A DNA stretch of 64,000 nt, taken from Urechis unicinctus. Taxonomy: Eukaryota; Annelida; Polychaeta; Xenopneusta; Urechidae. Within the stretch, counting starts at the first letter, position 1. Each line of letters starts with the position of its first letter. Below the pieces are notes generated by a model. That model did not search any database and was not told where the DNA came from. It saw only the letters and a list, made by a program, of their open reading frames with translations. This document shows positions 1-11,473 of the stretch, one piece after another. The DNA lies in contig CM067346.1 of NCBI GenBank assembly GCA_034190875.2, positions 7,707,283 to 7,771,282 on the forward strand, read 5' to 3'. The translations under genes and the position numbers were made by a program.

Positions 1-134
1 ATGGCATCGTGAACGGTGTGATAGAATCCAACAGAAGTGGGGTTAATGCACCCGCCACAAGCCGCATCGCTACCATGATACTGGAGCAAATATATGCCAA
101 GGTAGGCTTTTCTAAAGCCATGGTGAATAGGCCC
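1..134 (-). CDS. CRT-like transporter exon, partial at window edge
   Basis: Minus-strand exon fragment equal to the first recognised exon of the transporter at 21,632-23,908. A splice acceptor (GTCAG) sits just above 134 and the reading frame runs off the window start. It contains the peptide MALEKPTLAYICSS, followed by a hydrophobic helix. It implies a third, near-intact copy of this gene to the left of the window. The evidence is homology to the copy at 23,582-23,908 and the conserved acceptor. Confidence 0.5.
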
Positions 135-849
135 CTGACAAAAATACAGCAGTTCCGGATTTTCTTGAATATGAAGCGATTATCCAAAAACAAGGTTTTC
201 TCTTCAGGTCATAATTTTTACCTGTGTAACTAGGGTGATAGTTGAAACTTTAAGATGGAAACAAACCAGATTCGTTGATCGACACCAGCGCAACGTGGCA
301 CACCTTGTTCTTTTGAACGCGTATAGCGCCTATGCGAGTTGTGCGGGCTTGACACATGCAAAGTAGGTCAACCGGTAATCGGTAGTCTATAGTGCCTTAG
401 ACAGCTATGGTGTTCCACACTAAGTGGATGACGAATCGTCGTGTTGTCACGCCAATATAGCAACAACTTTGTCGTCTCTTCGTTATTTTCGTGTCAATCG
501 TCTACCGAAGCCAAATATGTCCAGATAGCTATCGACGACCCGAGTTCCTTTGCACTTCAAGACAACCAGTGTTTTGAGGAGCCGTAAGCGTTCATCCTTT
601 GCTATGATGTGCTCTGAGATGAAACGAATCATCATGACTATATAATATCTCCACATCCCACCAAGTCCACATGACATGAGTAGTCTTGAGATGGATATGG
701 ATGTTGATATAATTGCCGACCAACTCAACTATGCCCAGCCCTAAAGTCTGTTTTTGACTTTCCAAAAGCTGACAAAAGTCCCATAAAAGATCATACTTAG
801 TTCACAGCAACTGTTGCTTCTTTAAAAATGAAGCTACAGAATCTTCGAC

Positions 850-2080
850 AGAAGCTATCTGCTAAGGAGAGGGCAAGGCCAGCAAACGTTTTTGGTGCGC
901 TATGACCTCTTAAGTGGGCGACTTTGTGGGGCAGGATTACTGGTGCTTCTCTTTGTTGGAGGGCATGTTCAAGGGGCTACCCTTTTCTTAGTTTTGGTTG
1001 GGAGTGAGCATTTGGTCAATTTCAACGGTTCCTCGTACTTGAGGCGGGTGAATTTGGGATACCTAAAAAATATCCAGTAATGGCTTCACATGAAAGGAGC
1101 ATCAAAAAGAACATTATCAACAATAAAACCTCTTGGGGTCTAAACCACAAAATCACAGGAATCAAAGGCCATCAGAGCCATCAGCCCCTGGACCTGAAAA
1201 TAATAATTATTGTCATTCTTGTAAGATCTGGTCATGAATGGAGTAAGTGTACTTGACGCCCAATCTAGGTGCACAACAGTCATTTAACGAATTCATTTAT
1301 GGACACTCCAAGATGATCCTAACCAGGCTTGATGCAAAGCCCTGCAGGGGATACCTTGAATGTTTGGTGCTTGGCAACCATATGGCGAATGTAGTGTTGG
1401 ATGGCTACGTGTTTGTTTTCCAATCCCCATTGGAGCGGTTTTGGTGTCCATCTCCGCTTCATGGTTGATTCTGACACGATGCTCTTTATCACTGCTTTGC
1501 TAACTGTACCAGTTGGTTTTGATGCCGGGCTAGTATACAGGACACCATTAGCAGTTGATCCAGACGCTTTTTTGCATGTTTCTGGGTTTCACTTTCTGCA
1601 AAGAGAATTGCTTACCATTAAAATCAATCAAATAAAAAGGCATCCCAGCCTTTATCTGCATGAAATAAGTTGAACTGCTAATCCATTTAGACAACTAACA
1701 GTATGCCTATCCCAATATACATTTCCAACAACTGAATACAATAATATCATTCACAGCAGTTGTATTAGCATAAAAAACATCAATCGAATGAATGCCAATA
1801 CACTTGATCTCTAGATCTTGATACATGTAAGCCAAAGTGGAAAGTTAATTTTTCGACCTCCCACTTTTAGCTTCCTTTTGCCAAGATATTGCCTCAATTC
1901 ATGAACAGTGAGGGCACTTAACGAAGCCTGATTAGTTACTGACTTGGAGCATCTTCCAAGTCGTAAGGAGAAATATCAGTGTTGCTGCTCAATTTCACGA
2001 AGCGCACTAACGTTGTCTTATGGACAAGCCATTGAGAGAGATCAAGTGTATTGGCATTACAGACTACCGATTTCCGGTCA
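850..2080 (-). pseudogene. Decayed copy of SAP/PHD-like gene
   Basis: Counterpart of 24,955-26,098 in copy B. The SAP-like stretch (LTVHELRQYLGKRKLK, read on the minus strand near 1,865-1,925) is still visible, but a small deletion near 1,950 puts it out of frame with the upstream ATG. The cysteine-rich (PHD-like) part is lost because about 400 bp present in copy B are missing at about 868. I see no intact frame across the region, so I call it a pseudogene. Between 135 and 850 there is only duplicated noncoding sequence. Confidence 0.4.
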
Positions 2081-2120
2081 CACAACTCGCATATACTGGG
2101 AATATGCGAGTTGTGTGACC
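2076..2120. repeat. Short inverted repeat (19-bp arms)
   Basis: The sequence GGTCACACAACTCGCATAT at 2,076 is followed after 7 bases by its reverse complement, giving a near-perfect stem-loop. It is also found in copy B (about 26,144-26,189) with a single arm mismatch. Its role is unknown; it lies upstream of the SAP gene start, so it may be promoter-proximal. Confidence 0.7.
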
Positions 2121-2499
2121 TTGACACCTGCTATACGCAGCTTATGCTTAGCACCTGTAGCGTCTCGTTATTGTCATGCTCGGCGGTTTTGTGGTCATTA
2201 GAGGGAAGGTTTTGACTGAAGTTGAGCTGTAAGTCTTTGAAAGTAATCATTTACCCATCTTCCTCCTCTCAAATGGTTGCTTTAGTAAGAGAGATAGGAT
2301 AAGCACATCCCTAATAAAACCTTTTTAAAGAAAAAAAATCAAATGACCGTTTTCAAAATGTACGCTGGATACAACTTCATAATGACGAAATGGCACAGCT
2401 GCACGCATTTGCCGATTTTCACAGCAGCTCGTATTGATCTATTTATCAAGGTTAGAAGATTCAATAAAGTGGGATTATTTCTGTCGGGAGGGGTTACCT

Positions 2500-4323
2500 G
2501 GGTGGACTGACTATGTTGAAGATCACTATAAATGTGCTAGGGAACTTTACATTAAGGGGAGGGAAGCTTTCTCAGAATAGGTCGGTCGACTTCTGGAAAG
2601 AAATAAGGATCATGAACCATGCTAAAACACCACTTCCTAATACTATTGCTGGGGTAACTGGAAAGGAAGACATTGCAGCTAAGTGGAGAGAGCATTTTAT
2701 GGATCTCTTTAACTGTGTTCGTGACGATTTGAGGTCACTGAAATGTGAAACGGTATTTTCAAATGACATCCCTGTTACTGTGACGGATATTCAGGATGCT
2801 ATTAAAAAATTAGAGTCAAATAAGTCTTGTGGACTGGACGGACTGTGTACAGAACACTTAAAAGAATGCAGCAGCAGAATATTGCCACTCCTGGCAATGT
2901 GTTTGACTGGCTTTTTTGTCCATGGTCACTTACCTTACTCACTGATATCAGTTGTACTGATTCCTATAATTAAAAACAAAGCTGGTAACATCAATAGTAT
3001 GGATATTTATAGACCCATTGCCTTGGCAAGTTTCCTGTCTAAAGTTGTAGAGAGAATACTTCTTGATAGATTATCTGATTCCCTCGCTACTAAGTGTAAT
3101 CAGTTCGGCTTTAAACGCAAGCTTGGTACTGGTATGTGTATCTATGTACTCAAAGAGTTGATTGATAACTATAGAAAGTTGAATGGTTGTATGTTTATGT
3201 GCTTTCTTGATACATCTAAAGCATTTGACAGAGTCAAACACTCCGTCCTTTTTTCAAAACTGTTAAAACTTGGTGCTCCTGTATATATAGTTAGGCTTTT
3301 AATATTTGGTACTCAAATCAAACTATGTATGTAAGATGGGGTGGAACACTATCAGCAAAATTTACTGTATCAAATGGTGTTTGACAAGGAGGGATTCTAT
3401 CCCCTTATTTGTTTAATGTCTACATGGATGACCTGAGTTATGATCTTAGTAACTGTTCCACGGGTTGTATTGCTGGTGATCAAATTGTAAACCATCTTAT
3501 GTATGCAGATAACCTGGTTGTATTTAGCCCATCAGCTAATGGTCTAACGCAGTTTTTAAAATCCTGTGAATCATATGGTATCAAACATGATATAAAATAC
3601 AACTCCAAGAAGAGTGCTGTGTTGATATGCCGCAACTCTTTCACTAAAAAAGTGGTATTTCCGAATTTCTCAATCAATAGTGATATAATAGCTGAAGTAG
3701 ATAGTGTTAAGTATTTGGGTCATTTTATATGTAATGATCTCCGTGATGACAAAGACATTTATAGGCAGTGCCGTCAATTGTATGCACAAGGAAATTTGCT
3801 TGCGCGTAAATTTCATATGTGCTCAAACAATGTAAAAATTGCTCTGTTTCACTCTTATTGTTCTTCTCTTTATACATGTCAGCTCTGGTGGAACTACAGA
3901 AAATCTGCTATCACTAAATTACATACTGCTTATAATAATGCATTTACAATGTTGCTGAGACTGCCTCCCCACTGTAGTGCTAGTGGAATGTTTGCCTATA
4001 ATAATGTACGTAGCTCCCATGCTATAATTAGAAATCTCATTTTCAGTTTTATGCTAAAGGGCTGATATATCACCCAATACAATTGTTAAATCAGATCTTA
4101 GATCTGATATCAAATGGAAATCAAGAATACGAACTCACTGGATGAGATTATTCTATGTTCACTTCAATGATGTGACCTAATAATTCATGCTAGGCCATCT
4201 TTCTTTCTTTCTATGTATGTTTGTATATATGTGTGAATATAAGGTTAGATTTCTAGTTGCTATGGACCGCATATAAAGTTATATACTTTGTTGTTGTGTC
4301 TGAAATGAAGAAATAATAATAAT
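2500..4323 (+). mobile_element. 5'-truncated non-LTR retrotransposon
   Basis: This block is absent from copy B, where the flanks join directly at 26,566-26,568. It encodes reverse transcriptase remnants and ends in a short AATAAT-type tandem tail before host sequence resumes at TCTGC (4,325), as is usual for CR1/RTE-like elements without a poly(A) tail. The start lacks the endonuclease domain, consistent with 5' truncation on insertion. No clear target-site duplication was found. It was inserted after the segmental duplication, because only one copy carries it. Confidence 0.85.
2513..4065 (+). pseudogene. LINE reverse transcriptase, broken
   Basis: The first frame, to 3,334, contains classic RT motifs: KSCGLDGLCTEHLK, then YRPIALASFLSKVVERILLDR, the palm motif FLDTSKAFDRVKHS, and QFGFKRKLGT. 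The second frame, 3,409-4,065, has SPYLFNVYMDDLS and the region of the catalytic YADD box, here MYADNLVVF, so the second catalytic aspartate reads as asparagine. Between them lie a frameshift and an in-frame TGA (near 3,382). It is homologous to CR1/Jockey-group-like RTs; the clade cannot be settled by eye. The frameshift, the stop and the YADN change mean it is inactive. Confidence 0.85.
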
Positions 4324-4479
4324 ACTCTGCTACAAACATCTGTATTTTTCCTGTTGTCTTGCTTTGTCACTGAGCTAATTGAACAATACAACGTAAATAT
4401 CACATCTTAAATATGTTTTTCCAATTTTATTCATGTATGATTATATTCGGGTTGCATGTTGTACATGTTACACTAACTA

Positions 4480-4796
4480 ATTTGTTTCCATTCCACATAA
4501 GGTGCCTGTGTGATCTGTGTCAAGCAATGCAATTAACCGAATCGAGATGCTTCCTCCACAAGTGAATAAGAAGATTTCGACCAGCGACAAGATAGACACA
4601 TTGAATGCATCACCCAGGCCTTGAAAAAAAGTATCTATAATAATTTTATACCTTATATAAAAACAATTTGAAACATTCCATGATTTGTATTTGACTTTGT
4701 ACAGTTTCTTATTAATGGTATGAATGTCAATTAACGTAATCTGGTAGTATAAAATGGCTAATATCAACCACCATACTATCCTCCGGCCACTGTTGG
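4480..4796. other. Left part of copy-A insertion, no gene seen
   Basis: Sequence present in copy A but not copy B. It precedes the recognisable gypsy integrase tail. I see no coding frame with family signal; it may be a more degenerate upstream piece of the same element or a separate insertion. Confidence 0.4.
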
Positions 4797-5130
4797 CAAT
4801 AAGCTAGCCTCCCCTTACCAGGGCCCTTTCTTGGTCACTGCCAAACCAAATGCAGTAACTTGCACCTTGAAAAAGGCACCAAGGTCAAAAGAAGTTACTG
4901 TTCATGTGAATGACTTAAAACAATATTGAGGCCCTGATCACCCGCCTTCATGGCTGAGGAATGAAGCCATTGATCAGGCACATACAGATAGGGAAACTGA
5001 AACTTCTGAGTCTGACAGTGACCGAGATAGGCCGAGTGATCCCCCGCAGATTGTACGGGAACCTGTGATAAGCAATAGGGGAACTCGTACGCGGAGGAAC
5101 GTCAGGCCTCCAGATAGATTGGGGTGGTAG
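4797..5130 (+). pseudogene. Gypsy integrase C-terminal fragment
   Basis: The frame reads SPYQGPFLVTAKPNAVTC, then VNDLKQY, one in-frame TGA at about 4,927, an acidic linker and an ending RRNVRPPDRLGW before TAG. A small beta-barrel 'GPF.V' domain followed by a basic 'R..PPRL' tail is typical of the C-terminus of Ty3/gypsy integrases. The catalytic core is missing upstream and the internal stop makes this fragment non-functional. Confidence 0.65.
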
Positions 5131-6210
5131 CATGGCCATTTGAGGAATAAGTAAATCCTCAGTCGGGTTTGGGGTCTACCATTCGCATTCTAAGTTTTGT
5201 TTACACTGATGGCATGTTGTCGTTAGTTAGTATTGTTAATACTGTTAGTTGTTTTATTGATGTCTAAGTAGAGGTCCATTAAAGCCCATCTAGAGGCTAA
5301 GAGTGATGACCTCTGGTGCCATAAAAAGCTGTGGTCCGTTTGCCATTCACGCATGTGTTAATGTGTGCAGCCATGTCGGGTAGAGCGAGCCGTTGTAAGA
5401 GGTGCAACTTGATGCTGCCCAGTAGGAGGGCACTCAAGCTTCACAATGCTGAGACACACGACGAGGGGAGGCTGTGCAAGCATTGCAAGTTCCGTTTGCC
5501 GTTTGGGGAATCCCGGAAGATGTCGGCCCATGTAAGGCAGTGCCACCCAAATGCTGACAAGAGGCCGCACTCTCCCTCTCCCGCCCAGCGCTTCGTCAGG
5601 CAGAAAGTGGAAGCCGAGCCACCCATCTTGGAAGATGTGGAGTACCCTCTACGTTCCCCTTCTCCTCTCCAGCCTCTAACCCCACTTTCTGACCTGTGGG
5701 AGCTGGAGGAACTCCTCTCGATGGACCCTTATTATCAGGAATTACCGTCTCCACCAGCAGCCTCCTCGCCTTCGACCAACGTTCCATCTGCTACCTCATC
5801 CACTGACTCTGTTGAGTGTAAAAGGGAAGCCGAGCCAACTGTCTCGGGAGATGCGGATTTACCTCCGCGTACCCCTTCTCCTCTCCAGCCTCTAACCCCT
5901 CTTTCTGACGTGTGGGAACTAGAGGAACTCTCGCTCGGCCCCTATAAGGTATTGCTGTCGCCATCAGCAGTCACTATGCCTGTCACCTCCGCTACATCTG
6001 CTGCCCCATCCACTGACTCGGCTGGGCATAAAAAGGAAGCGGAGCCACCTGTCTCGACAGGTGCGGATTTCCCTCCTCGTGCCGCTTCTTCTCTCCAGCC
6101 TCTGACCCCCCTGTCAGACATGTGGGAACTGGAGGAACGTTCACCCAGCCCCTTTGAGGTATTACTGTCGCCACCAGCAGCCACCTTGCCTTCGACTTGT
6201 GTTCCTTCGG

Positions 6211-6559
6211 CAACATCTACCTCAGCTGCTGCTGACATGGTTGAAACCTGTACCCCATCTTCCGCCCACTCACTGGTCACCCCGGTGGTAGACTTTAAGG
6301 TGATCCCCCTAACTCCTTTGGGGATTCCCCTTCGCAGATGGGCAGACCCCCGTGCTTTCTTCTTGGCAGCACCATCGCTGACAAATACATCACCACAGGC
6401 GGCTCTGCTGAGAAAATTCTGGCTGGAAGCCCGCCGCGCCAATCCACACCTGACCTTCCTAGAGGACGACGCTGGCACCATTACACGGATAGAAAGGGCT
6501 GTGCTACCAGACGGCACAACATATGAACTGTCAGCGGCCTGGACGCCAAAACCAAGTGT

Positions 6560-6565
<6 letters not shown>
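6211..6565 (+). repeat. 355-bp direct repeat, copy 1
   Basis: Identical to 7,317-7,671 except for one G/A difference (near 6,511 and 7,617). The two copies flank the TATG array and both end in AAGTGTTATATG. Confidence 0.95.
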
Positions 6566-6591
<26 letters not shown>

Positions 6592-7168
6592 TGTATGTAT
6601 GTATGTATGTATGTATGTATGTATGTATGTATGTATGTATGTATGTATGTATGTATGTATGTATGTATGTATGTATGTGTATGTATGTATGTATGTATGT
6701 ATGTATGTATGTATGTATGTATGTATGTATGTATGTATGTATGTATGTATGTATGTATGTATGTATGTATGTATGTATGTATGTATGTATGTCTGTCTGT
6801 ATGTATGTGTGTATGTGTGTCTGTGTGTGTGTGTATGTGTGTGTGTATGTATGTATGTATGTATGTATGTATGTATGTCTGTCTGTATGTGTGATGTGTG
6901 TGTATGTATGTATGTATGTATGTCTGTATGTATGTATGTATGTATGTATGTATGTATGTATGTATGTATGTATGTATGTATGTATGTATGTATGTGTGTA
7001 TGTATGTGTATGTATGTATGTCTGTCTGTATGTATGTATGTGTCTATGTATGTATGTCTGTATGTCTGTCTGTATGTATGTATGTATGTGTGTATGTATG
7101 TCTGTATGTCTGTCTGTATGTATGTCTGTATGTGTCTGTATGTCTGTATGTGTGTATGTGTGTGTGTA

Positions 7169-7221
<53 letters not shown>

Positions 7222-7316
7222 ATGTATGTATGTATGTATGTATGTATGTATGTATGTATGTATGTATGTATGTATGTATGTATGTATGTATGTATGCATG
7301 CATGTATGCATGTATG
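6566..7316 (+). repeat. TATG/TGTC/GT compound microsatellite
   Basis: About 750 bp of TATG units with interspersed CTGT and GT stretches. It sits exactly between two copies of a 355-bp segment and inside an ORF. It can be read through in several frames only because the unit has no stop in those frames; those long MYVC-type frames are not genes. Confidence 0.97.
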
Positions 7317-7671
7317 CAACATCTACCTCAGCTGCTGCTGACATGGTTGAAACCTGTACCCCATCTTCCGCCCACTCACTGGTCACCCCGGTGGTAGACT
7401 TTAAGGTGATCCCCCTAACTCCTTTGGGGATTCCCCTTCGCAGATGGGCAGACCCCCGTGCTTTCTTCTTGGCAGCACCATCGCTGACAAATACATCACC
7501 ACAGGCGGCTCTGCTGAGAAAATTCTGGCTGGAAGCCCGCCGCGCCAATCCACACCTGACCTTCCTAGAGGACGACGCTGGCACCATTACACGGATAGAA
7601 AGGGCTGTGCTACCAAACGGCACAACATATGAACTGTCAGCGGCCTGGACGCCAAAACCAAGTGTTATATG
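7317..7671 (+). repeat. 355-bp direct repeat, copy 2
   Basis: Second copy of 6,211-6,565, offset 1,106 bp. It continues into the ORF's true end (stop at 7,703-7,705). Confidence 0.95.
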
Positions 7672-8072
7672 CAGAAAGACCAAGTCAACCCAGACCTCTA
7701 CTTAGATTGTGTTGTGATTATTTCTAAACATTTTGTTTTCTATGTGTTGGTGTATGCTTGTATGTGGCATGTTTGGGCCAAACACTTAGTAATGTGGGGG
7801 CAGTGTGGCAGAAGCGGGTTTCCGCGCCAAACTGCTTCCCGCTCTAGGTGGGGGGTCTGAGTCCCGCAGGAAATGATGTGTAATATATTTTGTTCATTTG
7901 TTTAACTTGTGTCTTAATGTACTTTTGTATTGATGTTTCCTGTGTAAGTATATTGATGTTTCCTGTGTATATTGATGTTTCCTGTGTTTTTATATAACAT
8001 ATAATTTGTACAATATTTTAATGTCTATGTGAACATTTCACGTGGATTACCGCATGGTCACGTGACTTTGTC

Positions 8073-8080
8073 TATATAAG
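8073..8080 (+). promoter_or_regulatory. LTR TATA box
   Basis: TATATAAG about 50 bp upstream of an AATAAA hexamer, consistent with transcription starting near 8,100 within the LTR. Confidence 0.6.
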
Positions 8081-8124
8081 CTGGGGCATCTTCCGCAGCA
8101 GAGAGGATAGCATTTTTGGAGCTG

Positions 8125-8130
8125 AATAAA
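8125..8130 (+). terminator. LTR polyadenylation signal AATAAA
   Basis: Hexamer within the LTR downstream of the TATA box. It would act as the polyadenylation signal of the element's 3' LTR. Confidence 0.5.
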
Positions 8131-8369
8131 GACTTGTAGTTTTGTAAGAAAGCCTTATTGAAGTTTTACTGGTGAGTTCTATTCAGTGGAACTATATTGC
8201 GGGTATTTCAGTCAGTCAGGGTTGTCTGGAGGTTCTGTAAAGCGGGACCTCAAAAATGGCACAGGCTGTCTCGATTTATCGGTAATAGTTGTGGCTGAGT
8301 CAGAACTAATGAAGCTAACGGAAAGTCCGACAACAATCCCATTTCGCTATTTTGAAACCACTTGCACGC

Positions 8370-8508
<139 letters not shown>

Positions 8509-9272
8509 CATTTCACTGTTGCTCGGGTAACGCGCTCGTTGAATGAATTGGCTTGGGTACCTGTGAGTTAAAATATAAAGTAGCGGCATTATATAGCTTG
8601 ATGCTGTTGTTACAGCTCTATGGCGCTGGGTAGTTCTGCAGAGCTATAAGCTGAGTTTGCCAAGCTATATGCTGAGTTTAACTTCAGAGAGAACACCAGG
8701 AATGATCTTCTGTTTCCAATCTAAGTCAGTAATAATAGATGGACAACAGTAAAATATTTCACAGAATGAGGCAAAAGCAGTGACGCCGATTATAACATTG
8801 GAGTTGGGAAGGTACTAATTGCTCACCTTTAACCAGTTTAGTAGCACTATATAATAAAACACAGACATATTGTAAGATGCATACAAAGTCACTGAAATAT
8901 TACTTGCACAGTAATACAAGGGGGTCAATTTGGTACCAAGTTATGCTTTTCATTTGGATCTTTTTAAATTTGGTTTCGCCATAAACCTTATTCTGTAATT
9001 CAGCATCACTTCCATGCGTAATATTACGAATACATTACATAATTTTCTTTCCTTTACACATTAATATAAATTATGACACTATATACCCTGATCAGTACGC
9101 TCTTGTGGACGGCTCTTCTTGGACTTGGCCTGGACCACTGCTCCTGTTGATCCCCAAAGTTAGACGATCGAGATGACTTTTTCATCTCTTTTGGTCGCTC
9201 CTTTGAGATATTCTCGTCGGAAAGAAACGCCTGATTGGATCCAAGACAACAGGTGTTTTATTCCAAGGTAAC

Positions 9273-10364
<1,092 letters not shown>

Positions 10365-11341
10365 CCGCCCGAAATACGCGCGCTATGACGTGTTCGTTGG
10401 TCATAGCGCTATCTAGCTCCTAGCTCGTGTGCGCTCTTTGTGAAACAGTTCTCGAGTAACGCATATGCGTAACTCGTAACTAGTCATATCTGTGCGCTAC
10501 ATCGTGCATACGTATGCGTTGTTAGTGAAACGATACCCAGGCTCGTACTGAGATACTTGCTTTGAGATCTCGATGCGTGGGCTATATTTCGATACGCGTC
10601 CAGAGATGACTGGACGGTGCATTTAGACTACAGCAAACATGTTTTACTACGATGTAATTAAAATGGTTCGGATCTGAGTTGAAGACACCTTTATCATGCC
10701 AAAAGCAATGTTAAATTTAAAGCTTTAACTACATCTCGGGTTTTAAAAGAATTACCATGGAAAGTCGGTCAGTAACTTTTGTTTAGTCTTATTCAGCAAT
10801 GAATTTATCAGTAAGCGGAAGGGAACTTGTCAAAACGAACATCGTCTTCTTCCGCTATGGAAAACATCTACTCGGTGGTGAAAAATTGGGATATTTCATT
10901 GAGAAAGCTGTAATCTAAGTAGCGGGCGACCTTCAAGTTTCGGTATTGGTAGACAAGTACATGTAAAAATCATTTCACTATTGGTATAAATAGGACCAGG
11001 CTCGAACATTATGCTCTGTAGTCCTCGTACTCTATGAACCGATCTCGTAGGACCCTCGGCCACAAATGAGACCCAAACACAACCTTTGCTAATTTCCGTC
11101 ACAGTAGCTAAATATACCCGGCGATCATTTGGTGAGAAGTTGATTATCGCGTGTAGGTGCCATCGGGATTAGTGTGTTAATTATCTCCTGGTCACGAGGA
11201 TGATTTGGGGAAACAATGTCGGATGCTCCGCGTCCTCGTGTTTTCCCCATATCACCCACGTGACAATGCGATAGCTAACGCAAGTTTCGTGTAAAAAAAA
11301 CTATACTTACTCTTGACTATAACGGAATACTTTGATTTTAA

Positions 11342-11349
11342 TGACGTCA
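11342..11349 (+). promoter_or_regulatory. CRE-like site in duplicated BROX promoter
   Basis: Palindromic TGACGTCA, 23 bp before the ATG of the duplicated BROX exon 1. It is conserved in copy B at 29,424. This is the canonical CREB/ATF site. The surrounding 10,362-11,341 is duplicated upstream sequence without a supported gene. Confidence 0.5.
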
Positions 11350-11372
11350 TCCGGAAAAGCAAAATATCAACA

Positions 11373-11473
11373 ATGGTTCACTGGTTTCACAGAAACCCTT
11401 TAAAAGCTACAAAACGCGTTACCTTTGATTTAAAAGCAATTGTAACTAAGACTGAAGCTCAGAAAATATGCAG
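11373..11473 (+). pseudogene. Orphan BROX first exon (copy A)
   Basis: 101-nt coding exon, ATG to splice donor (TGCAG|GTATGT), encoding [18 protein letters not shown] and onward, almost identical to BROX exon 1 at 29,455-29,555 (differences include V/A at residue 2 and A/G near residue 22). It matches the start of vertebrate BROX ([11 protein letters not shown]). No other BROX exon follows before the duplication ends at 12,844, so it is either dead or an alternative first exon that splices over 20 kb to exon 2 at 31,720. The open frame and the intact donor and promoter are notable. Confidence 0.75.

Larger units (their letters stand above)
5361..7705 (+). pseudogene. Env-position ORF: zinc-finger/proline-rich protein, split by microsatellite
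   Basis: From ATG 5,361 (or 5,373) the protein starts with two C2H2-like fingers (CKRCNLMLPSRRALKLHNAETH and CKHCKFRLP...HVRQCH, each quoted in part) and continues with three repeats of about 70 residues containing SPLQPLTPLSD.WELEE. A conserved tail domain follows (RRWADPRAFFL, LRKFWLEARRANPHLTFL). The ORF is then interrupted at about 6,566 by a 750-bp TATG array, after which the last 355 bp of the ORF is repeated and reaches a natural stop at 7,705. Its place between integrase and LTR is where env or extra genes sit, but I see no signal peptide or transmembrane segment, so it is not an envelope. The two fingers suggest nucleic-acid binding. Confidence 0.6.
4770..8185 (+). mobile_element. 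Ty3/gypsy-type element, 3' part with LTR
   Basis: Order: tail of a gypsy integrase (4,797-5,130), an additional ORF in the env position (5,361-7,705), a purine-rich stretch GTGGGGGCAG, and an LTR beginning TGTGGC at 7,804. No 5' LTR, gag, protease or RT is seen, so only the 3' part is present. It is absent from copy B, so it entered after the duplication or was lost there. The right boundary is uncertain: 8,185-8,370 may be flank or a leader of a second copy. Confidence 0.7.
7804..8185 (+). repeat. Gypsy LTR
   Basis: Begins TGTGGCAGAAGCGGG after a purine tract. It contains three tandem copies of about 19 bp (TATTGATGTTTCCTGTGTA, about 7,929-7,990), a TATA box (TATATAAG, 8,073) and an AATAAA signal (8,125), which together define the U3-R arrangement of an LTR. 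The end near CTATTCA (8,185) is a guess from the TG...CA rule. Confidence 0.55.

Noticed and set aside
483..728. Minus-strand 81-codon frame conserved at 24,270-24,509
   Set aside because: Conservation is explained by the segmental duplication; no domain or clear splice context.
5942..7705. Long frames made of MYVC or HTYI repeats on both strands
   Set aside because: They are translations of TATG/TACA microsatellite, which happens to lack stops in several frames.
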